This document shows positions 41,019-51,649 of a DNA stretch of 63,500 bases, piece by piece. Source of the stretch: Prorocentrum cordatum (taxonomy: Eukaryota > Sar > Dinophyceae > Prorocentrales > Prorocentraceae); the NCBI GenBank assembly GCA_963575745.1, contig CAUYUJ010016284.1, forward strand, positions 64,001 to 127,500, read 5' to 3'. The notes under the pieces are model-generated. The model saw only the letters and a list, made by a program, of their open reading frames with translations. It had not been told where the DNA came from and did not search any database. The translations under genes were made by a program, and so were the position numbers. Every line of letters begins with the position of its first letter. The first letter of the stretch is position 1.

Positions 41019-42935
41019 GTGCAACTGGCAGCTAATACTCTCCCACATCGCCACAAAGAGATTTCCAAACCATGGATCACACAAGCCACACTTGACCTCA
41101 TGCGTCGTCGCAGCGAGGCACGGGCAACAAATAACAAAGTTGAAGAGAAACGATTGTTGAAGGAAGTACGTAAGTCATGTAAGCAAGATAAGACCATCTG
41201 GATCGATAAAGAAATCTCAAGTGGCAATTGGGACGCTCTCAAGAGACATTGCCGGCCCAAGCCGCGCCGCCAAGGAAGGCTAAGAAATATGAGTGGGGAT
41301 TTGGTTGACAATGCGCAAAGAACTGAAACTATGGCGGAGTACTTGGAGAAAGTGCAATGGAAGATACGGCCTGCGGAGCTGCTTGACGACGATCCAATTG
41401 CTGAGCCACTGCCAATTTTGGAGACAGATTTTACGACAGACGAAGTGGGCAAAACAATGCGTAAACTGAAGCGGGGAAAAGCCTCTGGAGTTGATAATAT
41501 ACCAGCAGAGTATTGGAAAGCAATCGCTACGGACCCTGGTGGGCTGGAGTGGATAACCGACCTCTGCAACAAGTGCTGGAAAGAGGAGGCGGTGCCTGAA
41601 GAATGGAAGAAATTCGTAATTTCCACGAACTTGCAACAACTACCGGCCCGTTAGCTTGCTTTGCGTTGCGTGCAAACTTATTGCAAGTCCTATATAACGG
41701 CGATTGCAGGATGCTGGAGCAGAAGACGGACTATCCACCACGCAGTTCGGTTTCAGAAGGGGGCGTGGGACATCAGATGCCATACGCGCTGTTCGCCGAT
41801 ATATTGAGTTGGCGTACGCCGACAAAGGTGGGGGCGCAGCTTTGGTGGCGCTGGACTGGAAGAAAGCCTTCGATTCACTTAACGTTGGGACGCTGCTTGA
41901 AGGTTTGAGGAAATTTGGAGTGCCTCCGCGCGTTCTGAACATCATTGGGGCCATCTACGGGGGCAGGCGATTTTGCGTTGCAGATGGGCGCCACAAATCT
42001 TCAGCAAGACGTCAATTATCCGGGATATCACGAGGGTGCCCCCTCTCACCTTTTCTTTTCATCATGATCATGGAGATGATTGTTCAAGATGCCGCGCGCC
42101 ACGCAGATGCTGGAGTACGACAGGGTCTCGAAGAAGAGTCGCTGGCTATATTGTTATATGCTGACGACACCTTGCTGGTGGGCCGCAATCAAATCCAACT
42201 GCAAGCACTATTGGAAGAAATTGCGAATGCTGGGGCAAGACTTGGCATGGAGTTGCACTGGGATAAATTCCAATTTATGCCGGTCCGCTGCGAGATCAAC
42301 CTCCTGACTCCATCTGGGGCGCCAATTATTGCTACATATTTTATGGTTTATCTGGGGGCTACGCTTTCGACCACTGGCCAGCTGCGCGGAGAATTGGGAA
42401 AGAGATTAGGTGCTGCTTGGGGCGAGTTTTGTCGACACAGCCGTGCGTGGAAACACACGGCCATTAGCGCAGCTAGGAAGATCCAAGTTTTTCAGGCCCT
42501 TGTGACTAGTAAGGCCATGTACTCATTGAGTTCGGCATGGCTTAACAAAGCAGAGCGTAGAATGCTAGATGGCTTTCAAGCGAAGTGCATGCGTCGCATT
42601 TTGCACATGCCCCACGCGTACATATCACGAATTTCCAATCAGGAGGTGCTGTCGAGAGCCAGGCAGCAACCCTATACGACACTGCTTTAAAAGCATCAAC
42701 TTTTGTGGTTTGGAAAAATAGGTAGAGCACCAAACTCTGACTGTTTGCGCCGCCTTACTTTTCAACCTAGCTGTGTGCGACCAGCCACCGACGCATGCGC
42801 CAGAGCTGTAGGCAGGCCCAGGCATGAATGGGCGAAGTGTTTACATGACGCTACCGTGACGCATTTTTCCATTGAAGACGCTGTAATGCAATGCGTTAGC
42901 GAATCACATGCTTGGCACAAGTTTGTATTAGATTT
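41019..42935 (+). pseudogene. LINE reverse transcriptase
   Basis: Continues the endonuclease. 41019-41640 covers the linker and RT motif 0-1 (LKRGKASGVDNIPAEYWK). The frame is lost near 41640, where the NYRPISLL-like box is damaged. 41704-42690 is open and holds STTQFGFRRGRGTSDAI, VALDWKKAFDSLN (first catalytic Asp), SGISRGCPLSPFLF and the catalytic ILLYADDTLL (42150-42177), then GMELHWDKFQF. 42690-42935 continues in another frame with a C-terminal segment (GRPRHEWAKCLHD). Only the frameshifts near 40340, 40710, 41640 and 42690 stop it being full length. No poly(A) tail was seen. Confidence 0.85.
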
Positions 42936-43139
42936 CGTCTCCCTCCCTCCTCCTGCCCTTCCTCCGCCCCCCTCTCTTCCCCGTTCCCTGCCCCATCCAG
43001 TAACGAACGATGTGAATTAGTTAATACTTGTGTTGGCACGCCGCCGCTCCCGCAAAGCGGAGAGACCAGGCGCATTGTTTCGCCTTTTTGCCCACGCGCT
43101 CCGGCGCATGGCTCGACCTTGACCTTTGACCTTGGAGCG

Positions 43140-43500
43140 CTCATGGGCGCCTTTTGGGCGATCTTGTGACCGTCTTCGGCCTTCTTGGGCCCCTTTTCGG
43201 TCTCCTTTGGGTTATCTTGGGGCCGTCATGAGGCTTCCAAAAACCCATCGGAGACGAAAGGCGATACTGCCAAACAAATGATTGTCCTTAGGTTTTTGAA
43301 CGGTTTTGGCGCCCTCCAAGATATATTGGAGGGCGCCGTGGAGGGCCCGAAAGGCAGTTGGATCCGTTTTGTGGCTGTCTTGGGGCCTTTTTGGCATGTC
43401 GGAAGTTATCTTACCCCATCTTGATAGCATCGGCCATCTTGGTGGCCATCCTGCGATTTCGCAGCCCTCTTGGAGCAATCTTGGGCCATCTCGGACGTTC
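43140..43500. repeat. GGCCATCTTGGGG-type quasi-repeats of element X1
   Basis: Degenerate phrases such as GGCCTTCTTGGGCC, GTTATCTTGGGGCC and GGCCATCTTGG recur every 10-40 bp. The same kind of sequence is at 37830-38330, 45055-45130 (reverse) and 55670-56200 (reverse), always inside X elements. Confidence 0.7.
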
Positions 43501-43610
43501 TAACGCTTCGGTATCCCTTCCTTTGCTGGCCCAAGGGAGGGGGGGGGGGGGTTCAGTGGAAGGGAGAAGAAAAAACGCGTTATACTACCTAAGCTCAAAA
43601 GGCTGGTGGG

Positions 43611-44050
43611 ATTATCGCATATGTTGATGACATCTATGAAATCTGCGATCCGGCAAAGGCATCCTGGATTTTACGCGTCGTTCAAAAAGAACTATTCGTA
43701 ACATGCTGTATTGATGTGAGCGTGGGAAATTAGCAACTTGAGGTGTGACGCACAACGCATGTCCAAAACCATTTGAGACATATATGTCGGACGCATGGCC
43801 ATCGGACAAACCACCAAGAGAACGGGGCCTTCCAGTGTTGGGATCCCCGTTTGGTTGCCTTGAATACGTTGCAAATTTTGGGGCCAAAGAGTTGCTTGAA
43901 TACATTGCATAGTTAGTATTATAGCCCTGCGCAGTGCCACGGTTGAACCATATCTTGCGCACTACATCTCCGAAATTAGCCTGTGCTCGGCTGAATCCCA
44001 CGACGCGTTCATCACGGAAGCATTCCTAGAACTATTTCGTATTCAACGCG
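43611..44050 (+). pseudogene. Reverse transcriptase, third piece of the split gene
   Basis: Begins directly after the X1 terminus with IIAYVDDIYEICDPAKA, the catalytic YVDD box of the RT whose earlier parts lie at 35681 and 37573. After frame changes it continues with AWPSDKPPRERGLPVLGSPF and CAVPRLNHILRTTSP, segments typical of the region after the palm in this RT group. The gene was therefore cut twice by insertions. Further decay (stops, frameshifts) is present. Confidence 0.7.
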
Positions 44051-44629
44051 TGCGGTTTGGATTTTTTTTTTTTTTTTGCATGAGGTTTTTGTATGATGGT
44101 TCAAAAAACATTTCGTTTCTGCCTTACCGGGGTGGGGTTGCGAAGTGCACAGAGGGCAGATTTGCCTGTCGATTGGGCGAGATAGGCAGGTACGGTACCC
44201 GAAATACGACACAGGTTTCCAAACATAGGAAATGCAATTGTCCACAGGCTTAATGGTTGGACCCAGGTGTCTCCGAAGCGCCAAAGAAGGAGGCCGACAA
44301 TGTGACGCAAGAGGATCAACTGATCGACCGCCATGGGTTGCTTTGGCAACAACTGCACGGCCACCTGGAGTTGAGCTTAACGAGGCCTCTCCAGGGTAAC
44401 CAACATGGATAGCAATGCCATGCTACATCGCCAATATAACATGCGACCCACGCAAAATTACTGCAAGACCTGGCACCGCCAGGGGCATGCCGAAATGCGA
44501 TATCGACAAAGAAGGCTCGGGTGTACTCTTGAATGGGATCTTTTGCGCCTATTTTGTTATTGATGTGCCCATTAATTATGGTGCTTTTCATTGCAAACAC
44601 CTTGTTCCAGTGTGCGGTGCGGCGGAAGT
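44051..44629. other. Probable C-terminal RT debris
   Basis: A T15 run at about 44065-44079, then sequence with short similarities to the region after RT (a Gly-rich LPYRGGVAKC stretch at about 44120). No clear frame. Minus-strand ORFs here show no motif. Confidence 0.35.
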
Positions 44630-45210
44630 CCCACCAGCCCTCTGGGCGTCGGTGGTTTAGCGCGTTTCCTCTTCCACCCCTCCCTCTTCCCCTTCGGGGA
44701 GGGGTTTACCCTTCCCCCTACCTGCCCCCCACTGACCTGGACAGGAGGGGCGGGGAGCGGTCAGAGCGTCCAAAACGGCCTCGCCGAGGAAGCCAAATTC
44801 ATTGATTTTACGATGGTTTGGGCCCAATTTTGGCCTTATGAGGGGGCAGGGCTAATTAAAGGTCCCCTCTTCTTTGAAGCCAAAATCAGTGATGTTACTA
44901 AGGTTTTGGTCTCATTTTGGCTTTCTGAGGGGGGCAGCGCTAATTGAAGCTCCCTTCTTCTTTGAAGCCAGAATCATTGATTTTACTAAGGTTTTGGCTC
45001 CATTTTTGGCCTTCTGATGGGGCAGCGCTAGTTAAAGCCCCCCTCTTCTTTGATCGATTTCCTCCAAGATGGCCCCAAGATGGCCCCAGGAGGCCCCCAA
45101 GAGGATCCCAAACGGCCCAAAGAGGCCCCCCCGATGCACCCGCGACGCCGAAAAGCCCCTCAGGACGACCCTCTACTTGCCTGGGCGTAGTTTCTTGACG
45201 GGCTGGTGGG
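44630..45210 (+). mobile_element. CCCACCAGCC element X2 (581 bp)
   Basis: Starts CCCACCAGCCCTCTGGGCG and ends GCCTGGGCGTAGTTTC, TTGACGGGCTGGTGGG. Head and tail align with X3 (55531-56243). Inside are a GAGGGG-rich segment, degenerate 75-bp repeats (TTGATTTTACtAaGGTTTTGG near 44801, 44888 and 44967) and CCAAGATGGCCCC repeats at 45065-45120. No coding capacity. No clear target duplication. Confidence 0.65.
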
Positions 45211-45215
45211 GATGC

Positions 45216-45216
<1 letters not shown>

Positions 45217-45274
<58 letters not shown>
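45217..45274 (-). other. 58-nt poly(T): poly(A) tail on the minus strand
   Basis: An uninterrupted T58 on the plus strand lies 6 bp beyond the end of X2. Read on the minus strand it is a poly(A) tract downstream of the helicase gene that ends at about 46500, the signature of LINE-mediated insertion of a transcript. Confidence 0.7.
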
Positions 45275-46499
45275 CCAGCCGCAGGCGGAAGCGCCAGCGG
45301 CGGGCAGTCGCGGGCGGGCCGCGGCCGCGACTAGCAGCGGGCGCGCGCGGGGCCGCGGTCAGGCGGCAGGCAGCAGCGTCCTAAGGCGTCAGAACTTACG
45401 TGCAGTCCAGCGGACCTGCGGGCCCCAGAACGGGCGTGCAAAGGGCGCCCAGGGAGCCAGATGAGCACCGTGAGCCGACATGCAATCCAGGGAGCTTGCT
45501 GAACAACCCCTGAGAACGTGCAAAGGCACATCCAGGGAGCCTAAGACAGGCCCGAGGAAACCAACGCAGCCAAAATGGCGCGAGCGTTCCCACCAAATCA
45601 AGCGGAAAGTAGGAACGATTCCGAGGACGTCGACCAAATGTCAAGAGTACCCAATCAATGAGATCAAATCCAGCGGAAAGCCTGACGACGAGAAGGGACG
45701 CGGTGTCAGAGAACGCATCCAGAGTGGTACATGTGAGCGGTGAACCCACCAAACTGAGATGCAAGCCCAGCCAGCAAGGGGTTGGGCCGTAGTGTGCACA
45801 ATGAACGAAAGACCACGTGACGAGTGCACAACCAAGTCACAGAGCTACCCAAACGAGTCAGATAGCAGCCGAGAAGGGACCATCTTATGAAAAGACACGT
45901 CCCTCGAAGCGATACGATCCAGGGTCACGGCGGAAGGCCGTTCAGTCGGTTAGAAATTCCAGGGAGAAAGCCAGTGGACAGGCGAGCCGCAGCCCAATGA
46001 CAGGCCAGGAACGCCTGGCGGTGAGACATCTACAATAAGGCCAGAGGCCGCGAATCCACAGCGGAGGGGCTGTGGACGGTATTGCCGAAGCGCGCACCTG
46101 AATCCAAAAGCAGGAGGTGCGCGCATCGGGTGGGGGGCGGCAGAGCGCCGCGATTAAGGGGCCCACGGCGCGGCCTAGGGCAGCGCCAGATCAAATTCAG
46201 GAAGGGAAACAGGCGGCGAGGAACGGGGGGGCCTTGCGGCGAGAAGGCTGCGGCCACCGGACGAGAAAAGCAGCGATGCCAGTGGCAAGTTGATCTGCAG
46301 GATGCGTGGTGCCACGCAGAGAGCAGATGGTATTATTGAGGGGCACCCCAAGGCCCAAGGTGAGTGAGAGTGCCGCCCAGGGGAGGGGCGGTGGCGCTGC
46401 CCCAAGTTGAAGGAGGGAGCGGCGGAGGGCCGCGGTCGCGCGTCGTAGGGTGTAGGCGGTGGCGCGGGCACTGGGGGCGGGGAGAGGGCGGAGAGGGAG
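45275..46499 (-). other. Presumed 3' untranslated region of the helicase retrocopy
   Basis: GC-rich, without a conserved frame. It contains many copies of phrases such as TCCAGGGAGCC and GCAATCCAGGGAGC. It lies between the last conserved codons of the minus-strand gene and the poly(A). The minus-strand frame 46197-46500 is out of frame with the conserved tail. Confidence 0.4.
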
Positions 46500-48352
46500 C
46501 TCAGTCTCTCCAACGGAGTCTCTTTTCATCTCGATCGTCCCGATCATCAGGGCAACCTCCGCCGCGTTTGCCACCCGTCTGCCAGTGATCTTCACGCCGT
46601 CCATCGCGCCACTCGCCCTGCCACCTGCCCCAGGTGCCCCAGGAACTTGTCGCACGGTCGCGCCAGCCCGTGTGGTGATAGCCGCCTTTGCCCTTGTCGT
46701 CTGTCTGGGAGTGACGCAGGTAGTTGGCTCGTATCCTATCCACCTCGTGTTCATCTCGTAGGCGTCATGCCCGCAGTCCTTCCAGGCCTCTAGGAAATTG
46801 TTGATATCCGAGGGCGCGTGTAGTTTCGGGTCGGATTTGGGCGCCCTCCATCCAGGGGGCAGGGTACGCTGCGTGTTCGCTGTCCACAGCGCCCAAAAGA
46901 CTGCCCCCAGCTCCGACTGAAGCCTGGATATGCGTCTGGTCGGTGTCTCGTCGGGACGTTCGAGTTCAACGGTGCCCAGCCTGACTTTGTACATTGGGCC
47001 GCCTTCATCAGGGCAGGACAACAGGTTGAGTGCGCCCTGTTCCGATGAACCAATAAATCAATATGGCGAGGGTGATAGGGCCTCTGTCCAGGGGGCATCG
47101 GGGTGGGCGCAGGAGAGCGCTCACACCGCGTGCCACCACCGTCGCTGGCCCTCTCGCACCTCGCGGGGTCTCGGGCTGGACCCCTTCTGCGGTCGGCGTA
47201 GGGCGTTTCCTCTGCAGCTGAGGTCGCGGTATCCTCGCGGCTGGTGTCAGAGCTGTCCGCCGACGGGCTTCGCTGTGGCGCATCGCCGCCTGAGCGATTG
47301 TCATCATCTTCCTGGGCCGACTCTGAGCACGTGGGAGGACGAGCGGGTTCATCTTCTCCGTAGTCGGGCTCCATCTTGTTATGGGGGATCCCATCTTCCG
47401 CGCCTTCGCCGTTGTCGTAGTCGGGCGGGTCATGGTGGCCCATGCGCGAGTCGTTGCCCACCGTGCCCTGGGACCTGTCTGTGTCGGCAGCCATGGGAGT
47501 GTCTGGCCTGTCGTCGCTCACGGCCAACACGCCAATTGGTGAGGACTCTGCCAAGGAGGTGATGGGTGTTGGCTCTGACGCTGCACCAGAGCTGCCTGTG
47601 GCGCTGGGTCCAGGGGTATTGCTTGCTCCGACTTTGGTGATTTGGCCCTGGGCCTTGGCGTCCACGTCAAGCCGAGGGAAAGAATCCACAATGTCCACAG
47701 GCGCCTCGAACCCGATCTGGCTACTGAGTGAGGGAAGGGCAGGAAGTTTTTCTGGATACAGCGATCTGAAGTCGCGATCCAAGATGCGATCCAGGGTGGC
47801 CGGGCCTATGTTCCAGATCGGGACCAGGCAGCGCCGGCAGCGCCATGTAGCGTTCCATTGGCGCCCCCACCAGGCCAGGGCACGCGTGTCGATGGGGGGC
47901 AGCCCATCTTGCTCGGGAGCGCCTATACCTTCCGCCGGCTTCCAAATGAAGCAACCCAGAGGCGGAGAGCCGGGGTTCCAGACAGGGAGCGGGGCCCATT
48001 GGGGGCAGGTGTCGCACCGCGCAGAGTAGGTCTGCGTCTGGGCGGCTTTGATGCCGAAGCGCTCATCCAGGATCCGGAGGATCGGAATGGTGGTATTGGC
48101 ACACTCAGGAATCTTCGTGCCCGTCGGCTCCATGAAGAGATCAGCTAACCTCCTCGTGTCCGCCAGGGGGTTGCAGCCGTAGCCAAGCGGAAGGTGCCCC
48201 AGGGAAGGGAGGGCGCTCGCTCTGTCGTTGCTGGTCCCCGACATCTGCTGCTCATGTTCCCTGACTCTGTCGGCGAGCTTCGTTCCGGCAGGCGCAGGGA
48301 GGCCATTGTCCTCGAGGTGGCGTATCCAGCAGACAGCGCAATGCCACCCCAT
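46500..48352 (-). pseudogene. Helicase gene, C-terminal part with zinc motifs
   Basis: Same minus-strand gene, after an in-frame TAA at about 48373. CxxC pairs follow: MGWHCAVCW (near the start), SARCDTCPQW, WRCRRCLVP, together with CDRCGKDH just upstream; these suggest zinc ribbons. A long acidic/Ser/Pro-rich disordered stretch (47600-47050) follows. The frame changes near 47015 into MYKVRLGTVELERPD, with FLEAWKDCGHDAYEMN, and again near 46740 into a Trp/Gly/Arg/Asp-rich tail ending GGKRGGG...DEKRLRW. That tail resembles the end of the LINE locus at 57670-57960. Confidence 0.55.
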
Positions 48353-48367
48353 GTTGGCACCGTTGAT

Positions 48368-49408
48368 TTATGCCTGAGGTCTATTCTGAGCGACCATCTG
48401 GCGCGTGCTGTCGGAGATCCAGGTACCCTCGGCGGCAGTCAGATGGTCCTTTCCGCACCTGTCGCACGTGTATCTGTTATTCTTCTTCTCGAGCACGAGC
48501 CTCTCGTCGGGGATGAAAGGAGGGTCCAATCTGGTGCCTGGGGCCGGAGCCGGTGGTGGAGGGGCATTGAGGTCGGTCTGGGACAGGGCAAGTCCGCCGC
48601 CGATGTAGGAAAGACCCGCAACCCTGTCGTTGGGACCGAGGGAGGCGTCGGACCCCGCCAGCACGACGTGCAGCGCACACACTGAGCAGCCGCGCGTATC
48701 CAGGCAGGTCAGAGTTGCTGCTGGGACGATCCGTTCGAGGACGAGCATCGGCGCTTCTAGCTGGAAGTCTTGCCTGTCCATCTCGCTCCAGGTCTGCGGG
48801 CAGCCGGCTTTCTGCGCAGCCGGGTGGTGATGCGCCAATGCCACGAGCTTGGAGATGTGAGGTAGCACCGCCTCGATGCGACCGTGCAGGTCAGCCAGGT
48901 CGTCCAGGGTGAGGCTCCAGGTGCGGGCGAACTGGCTTCGGAAATCCTGGTGGACCTCTTGCCAGGGGACGCAAAACCCCAGAATGGCTTCGATGACGTC
49001 CCCGGCCTGCTCTGCACGAGAGAAAGGCCACAGAAACACTCGCGGTTCACGGAGCATGAGCATCATGACAACCAGAAGCGAACGTGCCTTGCAGGAATCC
49101 ATGGGCTGGCCGTCGGTGCCTATGATTCCCTGACGGAACTCTTCCACCGAAGAACCGCATCCTCGGAGGATGTCTCCCAACCCGGCCATTCCAGGGTGCC
49201 TCCTGTGTCTGCAGCAGCCCTTGGTAGCGGAGCTCCAAGCCTTGGGGGCCTGACGGAAGAGCCCTTTGGGGGTGCACTGGCGGCGCTTCCAGAGCGTTAC
49301 GCGCCTGCCGTTGGTGCGGGGCAACGGAGGAAAGGAGTCATCGGGGACGGCGTAGCTCGCGTCCCTCAGTGGGTGCCTAGGCCGAGCGACCAGACCATTG
49401 CTGCCCAC
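48368..49408 (-). pseudogene. Helicase gene, region between helicase and zinc motifs
   Basis: Follows the helicase with a frame change near 49370. Contains KGCCRHRRH, a mainly helical segment (LVVMMLMLREPRVFLWPF and following) and, before the stop, CSVCALHVVLAG and YTCDRCGKDHLTAAEGTW, the first zinc-ribbon-like pair. It ends QNRPQA, then TAA, and continues in frame at 48352, so the stop is probably a mutation in one long gene. Confidence 0.5.
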
Positions 49409-51649
49409 AGCGTGTTGTAGACCAGATTGGTCGCATCGAGCCCCCGAGACATGTCAAACAAGAAGCCCAGGTGCGACCAAACCTTGCGGTCGAGCATGCC
49501 CGGCTGCCGCGGTGTGTTGGCCAGCGTGAATTCGTGGGGGTGCAGCCCGGACATAAGGTAAATGAGCACATGAAAGGCAGGCGTCGAGAGGATATCGTGG
49601 AACCCTCCCGAGATTAGCTTGCCCAGGCTGTCCCAGTCGAAACTTTCCTCCAGGGGTGCGATATAACGCTCGGCGAAACAAGTGGCCTGGGCGTCGCGCG
49701 CTCTCTTCTTGGCGACGTCCAGCTCGTTCTGCCCGTTCTTCCCCTTTGCGACGCTGCCCCGGGCGACGGACGAGGGTATCCATGCGGCAAGGTCCTTGAG
49801 TGGGTCGAAGCTCTCGTCGATGTCCAGGGAAAGCCTGCGGCCCACAGGGGCGCGGCGTCGAAACTGGACCCAGAGGCGAGTCAATCGCCCGTACTCTGAG
49901 AGCACGCGAAACTGAGACCAGGTGGCGTTGGCAAACATGCGACCGTCTCCCAGGATCAAGATGTTCCGCTTAGCCCTGGTAATTGCCACGTTCAGACGCT
50001 TGGCATCATCGACGAAACCCCAGTTGTAGCTCCCGTTGCTCCGGGTAGTTAACACTATTACGATGTCCGCCTCGCTTCCCTGGCTGGAGTCGATTGTCGT
50101 GAGTTTGAGCGCCCCAGTGCTCATATGCTCGCCCGCAACCTGTCGTAGTCCAGGGAAATTGGAGCTGATGGCAGTGTGGGCACACTTGTTGCCAGCGCTG
50201 AGTGTCCACCCTGTGGCCTTGAGGGGGTCGTCCAGGGCCAGGTGCGTCCTGTCCACCACGTCCAGGACCGTCTTTCCCCTTGCCTGGCTGCCCTTTCGTG
50301 CCTCCTCTAGTGTTACGCAGGGCGCCGGAGAGGTGACGAGGACCCTGCGGCCATCCGTCCATGAGAATAGCCGTCTGGAGCTGGTAGCCGACCACGATTC
50401 TGACAGTGGTGCCCTTGTTGAGCCGTGGTAATAGAGCGCGCACGATGTCCACGGCTTGAGCCGCCTCCGGAAGATTGGCATAGCCTGGTTGTAGCTCCGA
50501 GGTGGCCTCCCAAGAGGGTGTGTGAACCATTAGGAAACGGTGCATGTCTGCGCCTAGCGGCGGGTTCAGCGGTTCAAGGGTGGCGCGGAGGTCACCTTCG
50601 TCAGAATCGGTGAGTCTAGCCAGCTCTGCCAGTCGCCCGGGTTCCCACACGCGAATGTCTCTCCAGGGGATGCCCTCGACAATTCGCCGCTCTCTGAGCG
50701 GATCCAGGGTGCCAGACTTCATGCCTTTCCCGTAGTAGGCTGCGTTCGGGAAGGCGAGTAGCTGCGGATGCATCCGATAGCAGATTGAAATGTGAACCAC
50801 GGAAGACTCCTGGCCGCGGAGTGCGTGAACCATCCTGTCGAAGATGCTGACGCAGAGCCCTAGGTCGTTCGCCAGTTTGGAGAGCACCGTGGGGGGCAGC
50901 TGGTTCGGGTCTCCGACGAGGACCAAGGCCCCCCCACTGTTGATCAGGTTTACCATGGACATGAGCGCGTGGAGCTCTGTGGTTTGCCCAATCTCGTCGA
51001 TTACCAGGAGGGCGATATGGGGGTTGTCCTTTTGACCGAATGCCTCTGACGCTTCGTGCGTAGACATGATTATTTGGGCCTGACGTAGTAAGCTCGCCTT
51101 GTAGGGCCGGAAGCCCTGGCTCTTGTCCCCGTCCTGGAACGGGAAATCGCCGTGGGCGTTTCTGTAGTGACCCTCAGGTGTAAGGTCGACAAATGCCTCG
51201 TTGACACGGTCCTTCTTTGCCAGGCGCACGAACTTGTCGGGGAAGCCCGTGTCTTGGTCGAGGTGCCGCTGACGTTGTGCTTCGATCATTGCCAGAGCTG
51301 GTTGGCCGACCGCCGTGTTGGACACTGCTGCCAAAGCGACCGCGTGTCCAGGGCGCAGGCAGGAGCCCCGCATGTCCAAGCAGGCAACTGAGAAGGTGGT
51401 CTTGCCCGATCCAGGGGGTCCGTGCACTAGAACGGCACGGTGTGTCAGGGTGGCCTGCACGGCACTGGTCGCATCGCCGTTCGGCATGTGCTTGTCCACA
51501 ATCTTGTGGAGAGTGCCCATGCTGGGAGCAGGACGCACTCTCTGAAAGACAGAGCCTGCCGCATCTGAGATTTCCTCGTCAGAGAACGCCTGTAGGGCTT
51601 GGGGGAGAGGCGGTGCCTGCAGTAGCGTGCCGTCTCTGACAGCTTGCAT
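49366..51649 (-). pseudogene. UPF1-like superfamily 1 helicase core
   Basis: Motifs in order on the minus strand: Walker A HGPPGSGKTT (about 51426-51397), IIMSTHEAS (Ib region), Walker B LLVIDEIGQ (about 51005-50979), motif III GDPNQLPPTV (about 50919-50890), ICYRMHP and AAYYGKGM (IV region), VRIVVGYQLQTAIL (about 50400), TTIDSSQGSEADIVIVLT (V) and RLNVAITRAKRNILILGD (VI, about 49995-49945). This is the UPF1/SMG-2, SETX, ZNFX1 type of RNA/DNA helicase; Walker B is DEIG rather than the common DEAA. One frameshift at about 50365 separates the two RecA-like domains. Other breaks (51640, 49370) isolate it from its N- and C-terminal parts. Intronless, decayed and followed by poly(A), it is probably a retrocopy, but it could be part of a mobile element. 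Confidence 0.8.

Larger units (their letters stand above)
37776..43610 (-). mobile_element. CCCACCAGCC element X1, inserted in an RT gene and carrying a LINE
   Basis: CCCACCAGCC at 37776-37785 and its reverse complement GGCTGGTGGG at 43601-43610 mark the ends. The sequence inside the right end, read on the minus strand, resembles the heads of X2 (44630) and X3 (55531); the left end resembles their tails, so X1 is in opposite orientation. Interior sequences at 37830-38330 and 43140-43500 consist of degenerate GGCCATCTTGGGG-type quasi-repeats, as in X2 and X3. The flanks ACTATGCCAC and ATTATCGCAT match at 6 of 10 positions, perhaps an old target duplication. The LINE at about 38400-43000 sits inside. 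Confidence 0.65.

Noticed and set aside
43612-44001. Minus-strand ORF opposite the RT fragment
   Set aside because: The plus strand carries a clear RT catalytic box here; the minus frame is its shadow.
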